Source: Acidobacteriota bacterium
Lineage (GTDB): Bacteria > Acidobacteriota > Terriglobia > Terriglobales > Acidobacteriaceae
NCBI GenBank assembly: GCA_021781255.1
Contig: JAJXXG010000970.1
Location: 1 to 5,655, forward strand
Reading direction: 5' to 3'
Length of the DNA: 5,655 nt
Part shown: positions 1-5,655 of the stretch, in pieces
Layout: every line of letters starts with the position of its first letter
How positions within the stretch are numbered: the stretch's first letter is position 1
Made by a program: the position numbers and the translations under genes
The notes under the pieces: generated by a model
The model's input: the letters and a program-made list of their open reading frames with translations, nothing else
The model's database searches: none
What the model was told of the DNA's origin: nothing

Positions 1-771
1 AGCTTCCTTGCTCCCTGTGCCGTTGACGATTTGATCCGCGTTGGAAGAATGCAAGACGGGGGCTATGTGCTTCCTGAAGGATTGGTCAGGGATACCGACA
101 TGCTCATCTCGTGTGGCGTGTCGAATGAGTGGTCATTTGACGAGCACTTTGCGAGGCTCAGGCCCGGGCTCATCATCCATGCATACGACCATACAATTTC
201 CCGCGGGGAATTTGCCCGTAGCTTCCAGAGGGCACTTTTAAAAGTAAGCTTTGGGCAAACATCACTCAAGGATGTCAGGACTCGCTACAAATTGCTGAAG
301 GCATACGAAACGTTCTTTTCGGCCAATGCGCGGCATTTTGAAGAGCGAATTCATAATCGAATGGATAGGCCCAACGATACGACTCTGGATAAAGTATTTG
401 AGAGAACTTCCTCCGACAAGATCTTCATGAAGATCGATATCGAGGGCAGTGAGTACAGAATTATCGACGACATTCTGAAGTACAGTCATCGAATCACCGG
501 CCTTGCAATTGAGTTCCACGATACTGATCCATTGCGACAAGTATTCATTTCCTCTGTCAGAAAACTACAGGAACAGTTTGAGGTTGTTCATTTTCACGCG
601 AACAACTATGCGGGGGTTGCTGAGGATCGACTGCCGGACATGCTGGAACTTACGTTTGCTAATAAATCCAGGATCCAGAGCAAGCAAAAAAGGTCGAATT
701 TACCGCTGCCTCAGGCCGATTTCCCATGCAATCCGAAGCTTGCCGATTATCAGATCCACTTTTTGTTCTGA
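1..771 (+). CDS. FkbM-family methyltransferase (5' partial)
   Basis: Probable SAM-dependent methyltransferase of the FkbM type; in polysaccharide loci such enzymes are thought to O-methylate a sugar of the growing glycan in the cytoplasm. The frame is open to the left edge and 256 residues are visible. A TTG at 31 could serve as a start, but the residues before it read as normal protein, so I treat the gene as 5' truncated. Visible marks are the N-terminal DGGYVLP motif (55-75), an SCGVSNEWSFD segment followed by AYDHT (about 109-195), and the FkbM core KIDIEGSE (430-453). An EFHD motif lies near 511-522, and the family-like ending has HANNY, then LELTF. The stop is TGA at 769-771 and the next gene begins 37 bases on. 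A 60-base line counted in this gene is about 45% GC, lower than genes 3 and 4. Family assignment is fairly firm; the methylated substrate is unknown. Confidence 0.85.
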   Translation, partial: SFLAPCAVDDLIRVGRMQDGGYVLPEGLVRDTDMLISCGVSNEWSFDEHFARLRPGLIIHAYDHTISRGEFARSFQRALLKVSFGQTSLKDVRTRYKLLKAYETFFSANARHFEERIHNRMDRPNDTTLDKVFERTSSDKIFMKIDIEGSEYRIIDDILKYSHRITGLAIEFHDTDPLRQVFISSVRKLQEQFEVVHFHANNYAGVAEDRLPDMLELTFANKSRIQSKQKRSNLPLPQADFPCNPKLADYQIHFLF

Positions 772-795
772 CAAAAATCTCCGCATCGTGGATCT

Positions 796-806
796 ATGAA
801 GAGAGA
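796..806 (+). promoter_or_regulatory. Ribosome binding site of the GT-A gene
   Basis: A purine-rich stretch, GAAGAGAG (about 798-805), lies a few bases before the ATG at 809. It supports that start over the in-frame ATG at 875. An ATG at 796 lies in another frame and is not a start for this gene. Confidence 0.5.
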
Positions 807-808
807 CA

Positions 809-1729
809 ATGAATACGACCCGCACACTTGAGCGTATCCTTCACCTTCCCCGGCGAATTGTGCGGGAGTCCATCATGTTCTCCCAATATCTTCGGTACCC
901 GCTTAGAAACAGGTTTGGAAACGCCCCTGTCACCCGCCCGGGCGGCCCGGTCGTCTCCCTGACAACCTACGGCAAGCGAAGCCGGAAGGTCCATTTGACC
1001 ATCGAATCCATCGCGGATGGGCAGGCTCTGCCATCCCGGCTGATCCTGTGGATTGATGACAAGTCGCTGTTCCACAACCTTCCCGAACCGATCCGCCGCT
1101 TGCAGAAGCGCGGATTGGAGGTAAAGCTCTGCAAAAACTACGGCCCACACACCAAGTATTACCCGTACCTGGAATCACAGGAGACATTCGACACTCCGCT
1201 CGTGACCGCGGATGATGACATGTTCTACCCTAGATTCTGGCTGAAAAGACTTGTCGAGGCGCATCAGAAATTTCCTGAGTTGGTGAACTGCTATTTTTCC
1301 CATGCGATTGAGGTTGATCGTATGGGGTTCACAAAGTACAGCACATGGGAACTGGTCGATTCGACCATGCCAAGCATCCGGCATCTCGCGGCTGGTGTTG
1401 CCGGCGTAATTTACCCTCCATCCTTCCTGACCGTGCTCAAGCAGGCCGGTACTGCATTTGAAGCCTGCTGTCCTAAAGGAGACGACCTGTGGCTGCACGT
1501 ACAGGCTCTTCGCGCAGGCTACAAGGTGCGTCAGGTTCTTCCGCGCCTGCCTTACTTCTGGTTTCATGCAGTTCCCGGAACACAGGAAACGGCACTGTGC
1601 CATGAAAATGTCGATTTCGGCGACGGAAACGGACGGCAGATCAAAGCCACCTACAACGAAGAGGATATCCGGATGCTGCAGCGCGAGTGCGGAGTTCTAC
1701 CCTCGGAAGAACTGGAGCTCATCTCGTGA
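809..1729 (+). CDS. GT-A-fold glycosyltransferase
   Basis: Probable nucleotide-sugar-dependent glycosyltransferase of 306 residues, resembling GT2-like proteins of capsule and O-antigen loci. After a basic N-terminus of about 45 residues comes the opening strand VVSLTTYGKR and TIESI, then LILWIDD. The triple aspartate of TADDDMFYP (residues 135-137, bases 1211-1219) is the expected metal and nucleotide-sugar site (DxD). A second acidic motif, KGDDLWLHV (Asp225-Asp226), resembles the acceptor or catalytic-base region of this family. No signal peptide or membrane segment is evident, so the enzyme should be cytoplasmic or peripheral. Start 809 is chosen for its purine-rich upstream sequence. The gene sits between the FkbM gene and two GT4 genes, probably in one operon. 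Donor sugar and linkage cannot be inferred. Confidence 0.82.
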   Translation: MNTTRTLERILHLPRRIVRESIMFSQYLRYPLRNRFGNAPVTRPGGPVVSLTTYGKRSRKVHLTIESIADGQALPSRLILWIDDKSLFHNLPEPIRRLQKRGLEVKLCKNYGPHTKYYPYLESQETFDTPLVTADDDMFYPRFWLKRLVEAHQKFPELVNCYFSHAIEVDRMGFTKYSTWELVDSTMPSIRHLAAGVAGVIYPPSFLTVLKQAGTAFEACCPKGDDLWLHVQALRAGYKVRQVLPRLPYFWFHAVPGTQETALCHENVDFGDGNGRQIKATYNEEDIRMLQRECGVLPSEELELIS

Positions 1730-1807
1730 CCAGCCAGTGTTCAGTCGCGTCTCTTTGTTTGATTGCCATCGAGAGGCCATTTGTGTTGTGCGCGTAGAAC
1801 TTCCCAG

Positions 1808-3034
1808 ATGAAAATTATCAGCTTACTCACCCCCGTTCGCTGCGGCGTATATCAATTCCACTGCAATCTGCTTCCCGGACTAGATGCGCGCGGCTGCGAA
1901 CTTAGGTGGCTGTGTTCCGGCAGAGAGAACATGCATCTGGCCACTTCCGGCGAGGCGGCCCACTCTCCGGGAGAGGTTGTCGCACAGGAAACGGACAACC
2001 TGGCGGTTCGAACCGCGGCACTGGAAAGACGCATACGAGAGATCGCGCCGGATGTAATCCTTTGCCACGCCCTTGGGGATCCTGCCGAGCTGAACGCGAT
2101 TCGATACCTGCCACGCTCGATTCCAAGAGTGATGGTGCTCCATAGCAGCACGTTAGCTACGTATCGCGGCAGCAGGGCAGTGCGTGACCACGTCAGCGTC
2201 ACGGTGGCAATCAGCCACAGGATCGAGGAGGACCTCCTTCATTCTTATCAATTTCAGGCAGCTTGCGTGCAGTTTGTCCCGCATGGAATTGACATAGCGA
2301 CATTTGCCGCAACGGCCCCCGCGAAGAACGGAAATGCCAGACTCCGGCTTCTGTCTCATGGACGAATCGATAACAATTCTAAAGGACTCTTTCTGCTGCC
2401 AGAGATCCTTTCCCAGCTTGCGCGTCAAACCAGCGATTGGGAATGCACCATCAGCGGTGACGGTCCAGACCTGCCGGAACTGAGAAAGAGGGTAGCCCGC
2501 CTCGGGCTGTCAGATCGCGTGCACTTTACTGGCTGGACTCCATCTGAAGATGTCCCCGCGCTGATGCACCAAAACGATGTCTTCCTCTTCCCCTCAAAGT
2601 TCGAAGGCTACCCAATTGGCCTGATCGAAGCAATGGCTGGCGGTTGCTTGCCGATCGCCTCCAATTTGCCTGGCATCACGGATCGGATCATCGAGGACGG
2701 CGTGAATGGGCTGCTTGTGCCCGTTGGCAATGCAGACGCGTATGTCGGGCACATCCTGGAACTGCTTGCGGACCGGCCGCGCCTGGCCGCGCTTCGCCAG
2801 CGCGCACAGGAATCGGTTAGCCGGTACAGCCTGGATTGGATGGCGGAGCAGTACTACCAGCTCTTTTGCGATGTTCTCGCCCGGCCCGGAAAACTGGCGG
2901 AACCGGAGGCTCTGGGAGATGTCAAGCTAGCAAAAGGACTACGGCCTGCCTGGTGGTATGGTCTCCCTGAGCCGATGAAGAACCAGCTTCGGATGGCCCG
3001 CGAGAAGCTACGGGCGTCCTTTCCTATTCCTTGA
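1808..3034 (+). CDS. Glycosyltransferase family 4 (GT-B fold)
   Basis: Retaining-type glycosyltransferase of 408 residues, expected to transfer a sugar from a nucleotide donor to a lipid-linked glycan. The start ATG at 1808 gives MKIISLLTP, a usual GT4 opening strand. The frame extends upstream to TTG codons at 1781 and 1763, and a GAGAGG at 1771-1776 sits only four bases before 1781, so the start is not certain; no good ribosome site precedes 1808. The C-terminal Rossmann domain begins near SHGRID (Gly185, Arg186), with Lys192 in the donor-binding position and a GDGPDLPEL loop. It contains the E-x7-E motif of GT4 enzymes (Glu266 and Glu274 in FEGYPIGLIEAMAGG), followed by NGLLVP. The tail ends in an aromatic and basic segment (WWYGLPEP, then KNQLRMAREKLR) that could contact the membrane; this is inference. 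Spot-counted GC reaches about 72%. The next gene follows after 28 bases. Confidence 0.9.
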   Translation: MKIISLLTPVRCGVYQFHCNLLPGLDARGCELRWLCSGRENMHLATSGEAAHSPGEVVAQETDNLAVRTAALERRIREIAPDVILCHALGDPAELNAIRYLPRSIPRVMVLHSSTLATYRGSRAVRDHVSVTVAISHRIEEDLLHSYQFQAACVQFVPHGIDIATFAATAPAKNGNARLRLLSHGRIDNNSKGLFLLPEILSQLARQTSDWECTISGDGPDLPELRKRVARLGLSDRVHFTGWTPSEDVPALMHQNDVFLFPSKFEGYPIGLIEAMAGGCLPIASNLPGITDRIIEDGVNGLLVPVGNADAYVGHILELLADRPRLAALRQRAQESVSRYSLDWMAEQYYQLFCDVLARPGKLAEPEALGDVKLAKGLRPAWWYGLPEPMKNQLRMAREKLRASFPIP

Positions 3035-3062
3035 GCATCCTTGTACACCTGAGCCAAAATGC

Positions 3063-4295
3063 ATGAGTAAGAGTCTGCAATTGCACAATCTGGCGCGCGC
3101 AGCAGGGCGCCCCCGCGCCGTCATCGGTCACCCCTACATAGGCCGTGGCGGCTCCGAGTCCAAGGTGATGTGGCTGATTGAGGCGCTCAAGCAAGACTGG
3201 GACCTGACCGTTGCGACCACCGGGGGATGGAATCTGGCAGAGCTGAACGCCTTTTATGGAACCAGTGTGCGGGAGGGTGAGGTCAAGGTGCGCATCGCGC
3301 CGGTTCCCTTCTGGGCGCGTAACCGCAGCGCCGCCGCCTTGCGGGGCTCCTGCTACCAGCGCTTTGCACGCCGGATTGCCGGGGAGTACGATCTCCGCAT
3401 CAGCGCGTACAACCCAACCGACTGGGGCCTGCCCGCGGTTCACTTCATCGCCGATTTCACCTGGCACCAGGCAATCCGGGAGCGGCTCGATCCGAAATCT
3501 CCGGGCTTCATCTACCGGGATTCGATTCTCCGCAAAGCCTACCTGGGAATCGCCGCCGCGTATGCCAGCCCTTCCGGTCGTGACACCCTGCGGGAGGACG
3601 TGCTGATTGCGAACTCCCGGTGGACGCGAGACCTGATCCGGCAGGAGTGCGGTGTGGACTGCGCGACCATGGTATACCCCACGGTCTGGGCCAAGTTTCC
3701 CAAGGTCGCGTGGGAAGACAAGGAGCAGGCGTTTGTGATGATTGGCCGCATTGCTCCGGAGAAGCAGGTCGAGCGGGCCATCGCCATTCTGGAGGCCGTC
3801 CGGCAGCGTGGCCACGCCCTTCGGCTTCACCTCTGCGGGCACATTTCCAGCGATCCCTATGGGCAGCAGATCGCCGCGCTTTGCGCACAGCACGCGGACT
3901 GGATTGTGGCCGAGGGCCGGGTAATCGGCACAAAGAAGGCCGAGATTCTCGCCCGTTGCCGCTATGGCATTCAGACCCGAGGTGCGGAGCCGTTTGGCAT
4001 CACGGTTGCCGAGATGGTGAAGGCGGGAGCCATTGTCTTTGCCCCCAACGATGGCGGCCAGACTGAGATTCTGGAGCATCCTGACCTCTTGTTTGGGGAT
4101 ATCCCGGACGCCGTGGAGAAGATCCAGGCTGTGCTGGAGAACGCCTCAACCCAAACGGCCTTGCGAACCCACCTGGCGGCCCGTGCGCCCCTCTTCAGCG
4201 CCGAAAACTACGTGCGCGACGTGCGGGCCTGCATTGCAGCGGTTGGGGCAAGCCATCCAGACGAGACCAGCACGACCGCAAGGCAAACAGCATGA
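3063..4295 (+). CDS. Glycosyltransferase family 4 (GT-B fold), second copy type
   Basis: A 410-residue GT4-like glycosyltransferase, clearly different in sequence from the preceding one and so likely adding a different residue. The N-terminal domain has GHPYIGRGGSESKVMWLIEAL, a glycine-rich loop typical of GT-B acceptor-side domains. It continues with TTGGW, FYGTSV, then ISAYNPTDWGLPAVHFIADF and ANSRW. The C-terminal donor domain begins with VMIGRIAPEKQ (Gly228, Arg229, Lys234) and holds the E-x7-E motif (Glu309 and Glu317 in AEPFGITVAEM), then an NDGGQTEI segment. ATG 3063 is the first in-frame start. No strong ribosome site precedes it, so translation may be coupled to the gene ending 28 bases upstream. 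Hand-counted lines give 63-72% GC. No signal peptide or membrane helix is seen. Family is firm; donor and acceptor are unknown. Confidence 0.9.
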   Translation: MSKSLQLHNLARAAGRPRAVIGHPYIGRGGSESKVMWLIEALKQDWDLTVATTGGWNLAELNAFYGTSVREGEVKVRIAPVPFWARNRSAAALRGSCYQRFARRIAGEYDLRISAYNPTDWGLPAVHFIADFTWHQAIRERLDPKSPGFIYRDSILRKAYLGIAAAYASPSGRDTLREDVLIANSRWTRDLIRQECGVDCATMVYPTVWAKFPKVAWEDKEQAFVMIGRIAPEKQVERAIAILEAVRQRGHALRLHLCGHISSDPYGQQIAALCAQHADWIVAEGRVIGTKKAEILARCRYGIQTRGAEPFGITVAEMVKAGAIVFAPNDGGQTEILEHPDLLFGDIPDAVEKIQAVLENASTQTALRTHLAARAPLFSAENYVRDVRACIAAVGASHPDETSTTARQTA

Positions 4296-4326
4296 CGCAT
4301 AGCATTTGAGCTCACGACTCGATCGC

Positions 4327-4332
4327 AAAGGA
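4327..4332 (+). promoter_or_regulatory. Ribosome binding site of the hydrolase-thioredoxin gene
   Basis: AAAGGA lies ten bases before the ATG at 4343. That ATG is the first after an in-frame stop at 4307-4309, so this site fixes the start of the last gene. Confidence 0.6.
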
Positions 4333-4342
4333 TTCTTCAGCC

Positions 4343-5655
4343 ATGTCCGATATCTGCATTTTTATCACTGCCACCATTCATGCAGGACAGACCCCTCATG
4401 TGAAGAGACAGGACCCTGAACAGCGAAGACAGGATTACCTGCGGGGATTTGGCTCCTGGCAAAATGCTCAGGGCGTCGGCAAGCTTGATTTCGCCGACAC
4501 TTTTTCCGATATCAAAAACTCACTGCTGGCCATAAGAAGGGTTAATCCCGGCCTACCACTGGTGATTGTCGGTGAATCGATGGGCGGCGCGATAGCTCTG
4601 CAGGCGACTGCCGCCAATCCGGACCTGATCGACGGCTTGATCTGCAGTGTGCCGTCAAGGCGCAACAACGTCCAGAAGACTACAAATCTAAAAGCTGCGC
4701 TCGGGCTGATCTATTGTCGAAATGGTGAAATTTCGGTCAGTGACAAAGTAATAAAGAAAGCAACCCAGGACAGTATAGTTGCCGACGAATGGGAGCGCGA
4801 TCCAATGACGCGCAAAAGTTTCACCCCCAGAGAACTCTTGCAGTTTCGTAACCTGATGAACACCAGCCGCGCTAAAGCGGAGTTGATTAACAAAACGCCG
4901 GTGTTGTTCTTGCAGGGCGGCAGCGACAAGCTGATAAAACCGACCGGCACAGTGGAGCTATTCAATCATTTGAAGACGCCGGACAAAGACCTCGTGATGG
5001 TCGGCACAGCCCAGCATCTGATCCTCGAACGTGGACAATTCGGCGATGAGAAGATCATCAAAGACGATGTCATCTCACTGGTTACAAACTGGATCGACAA
5101 GCACGTTGCCAATCCCGAAAAAGTCGCTGAAGATAAAGAAAATGCCGAAAATTCAGGCAATGCAGGTAATGCAGGTAATGCCAGGGTCGCGGCAAACAGC
5201 ATGGAAACAAATGCCGACATCACACGCCAGGCGCGCGGTCACTACAAAATCGCCGAGGGCAGTATGCTCCTCAACGATCCAGAAATGGCCAAGGATCATC
5301 TCCTCACCGTAATCAGAATGGCGAGGGGAACAGCCATCGCCCAGAAAGCAGATCAAATGCTGCTGACCCTTCCCGAACACCTGATAGCACCACCGATCAA
5401 CGAAACCAAACACGGCAATGCTCAGCTCGTCTCGATCAGCGCAGCCAAAGCCAACGACAAACCATCGGTCTTGATCTTTTGCGCCCCCTGGATCGAATCT
5501 TGCAAAACTATCCTCGATGAACTGCGCACCGCCCTTGGTGAAAACGAAGACAAAGTCAATGTCGTCTATATTGATGCCGATAAAAGAGAGAACGAGGCGT
5601 TGCTGGAAGAATATGGCGTCAAACCGCTTCCCGCAGTTCTCTATCTGAGATCGGA
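4343..5655 (+). CDS. Hybrid: GT-like N-terminus, alpha/beta hydrolase, thioredoxin-like domain (3' partial)
   Basis: An open frame of 437 visible residues with no stop before the right edge. Residues 1 to about 33 (ICIFITATIHAG, then RRQDYL) look like the opening of a polysaccharide-locus protein family rather than a hydrolase. From RGFGSW (34-39) it matches a serine alpha/beta-hydrolase of the monoacylglycerol-lipase or lysophospholipase sort. The nucleophile elbow is GESMGG (Ser79), the likely acid is Asp195 in LQGGSDK, and the likely histidine is His225 in AQHLI. The strand and HG oxyanion loop normally ahead of RGFG are absent or replaced. After residue ~256 come a charged linker with Asn-Ala-Gly repeats (272-280), a TPR-like helical pair (about 293-345) and a thioredoxin-like domain (about 360 on). 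Its active-site loop reads CAPWIESCK: Ile384 replaces the first cysteine and Cys387 remains. Pro430 fits the cis-proline. Spot GC is 43-48%, far below the gene before it. Activity is doubtful if the N-terminus is as shown. Confidence 0.75.
   Translation, partial: MSDICIFITATIHAGQTPHVKRQDPEQRRQDYLRGFGSWQNAQGVGKLDFADTFSDIKNSLLAIRRVNPGLPLVIVGESMGGAIALQATAANPDLIDGLICSVPSRRNNVQKTTNLKAALGLIYCRNGEISVSDKVIKKATQDSIVADEWERDPMTRKSFTPRELLQFRNLMNTSRAKAELINKTPVLFLQGGSDKLIKPTGTVELFNHLKTPDKDLVMVGTAQHLILERGQFGDEKIIKDDVISLVTNWIDKHVANPEKVAEDKENAENSGNAGNAGNARVAANSMETNADITRQARGHYKIAEGSMLLNDPEMAKDHLLTVIRMARGTAIAQKADQMLLTLPEHLIAPPINETKHGNAQLVSISAAKANDKPSVLIFCAPWIESCKTILDELRTALGENEDKVNVVYIDADKRENEALLEEYGVKPLPAVLYLRS
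4433..4460. other. Putative junction between two unrelated sequences
   Basis: Within the last gene the protein changes from a polysaccharide-locus-like opening to an alpha/beta-hydrolase at DYLRGFGSW (Asp31 to Trp39). Hydrolases of this type usually read D-x-RGFG here, so the join may lie in a short stretch similar in both parents. GC falls from the 60s-70s percent of the preceding gene to the 40s soon after. It may be a real recombination point or an assembly join; the sequence alone cannot decide. Confidence 0.45.
5156..5182 (+). repeat. Three tandem 9-base units in the coding linker
   Basis: Three near-identical units (GGCAATGCA, GGTAATGCA, GGTAATGCC) encode Gly-Asn-Ala three times, residues 272-280. 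They lie in a charged, low-complexity linker between the hydrolase and the TPR-like segment. The units keep the frame, so copy-number change by slippage would alter linker length without breaking the protein. Confidence 0.85.

Noticed and set aside
1..5. Window begins with AGCTT, like a HindIII cloning end
   Set aside because: Intact AAGCTT sites remain near 735 and 4480, and five bases at an arbitrary edge are weak evidence.
1175..1603. Minus-strand open frame of 142 codons
   Set aside because: It lies wholly inside the GT-A gene opposite its DDD and GDDLW motifs, and its product has no recognisable features.
3059..3070. Tiny frame ATGCATGAGTAA overlapping the start of the second GT4 gene
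   Set aside because: Three codons and a stop, without a ribosome site; a chance overlap is most likely, and a regulatory mini-frame cannot be supported.
3024..4079. Long open frame of 351 codons on the minus strand
   Set aside because: It mirrors the GC-rich second GT4 gene, which has clear family motifs on the + strand. The antisense product shows no recognisable domain and is the usual shadow of strong GC3 bias.
4296..4342. Possible terminator between the second GT4 gene and the last gene
   Set aside because: There is a GAGCTC palindrome but no stable stem followed by a T-run, so no intrinsic terminator can be called.
5153..5413. Minus-strand open frame of 86 codons
   Set aside because: It is antisense to the linker and TPR-like segment of the continuous + strand frame, has no ribosome site that stands out and no recognisable domain.

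Overview
The window carries five genes, all on the + strand and tightly packed (gaps of 37, 78, 28 and 47 bases). It reads as a piece of bacterial DNA, probably from an environmental or metagenomic contig. The first four genes form a surface-polysaccharide (O-antigen, capsule or exopolysaccharide) cluster: a sugar-methyltransferase-like protein of the FkbM type (1-771, cut by the left edge), a GT-A-fold glycosyltransferase (809-1729) and two GT4-type, GT-B-fold glycosyltransferases (1808-3034 and 3063-4295). They would act together in the cytoplasm or at the inner face of the membrane, adding successive sugars to a lipid-linked glycan and methylating one of them. No acceptor, sugar or linkage can be read from the sequence.

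The fifth gene (4343 to the right edge, still open) differs. Its first ~35 residues look like the opening of another polysaccharide-locus protein. From about residue 34 it becomes an alpha/beta-hydrolase that lacks its normal N-terminal part but keeps Ser79, Asp195 and His225 as a plausible triad. An Asn-Ala-Gly repeat linker, a short TPR-like helical pair and a thioredoxin-like domain follow. The thioredoxin domain has lost the first cysteine of CxxC and is cut by the right edge.

Base composition is mosaic. Sixty-base lines counted by hand give about 45% GC in gene 1, about 55% in gene 2, 63-72% in genes 3 and 4, and 43-48% in the hydrolase part of gene 5. The abrupt drop falls close to the point where the protein changes family, roughly 4433-4460. 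This suggests either a real gene fusion or transfer edge, or a chimeric contig join. The last eight bases equal the start of the common Illumina adapter, which adds some suspicion about the right end.

The organism cannot be named. The GT genes fit many GC-rich bacteria. The hydrolase-thioredoxin part resembles, from memory only, proteins of Obscuribacterales (Melainabacteria/Vampirovibrionia). I see no RNA gene, CRISPR array, insertion sequence, convincing terminator or clear promoter. No intergenic stretch exceeds 78 bases.
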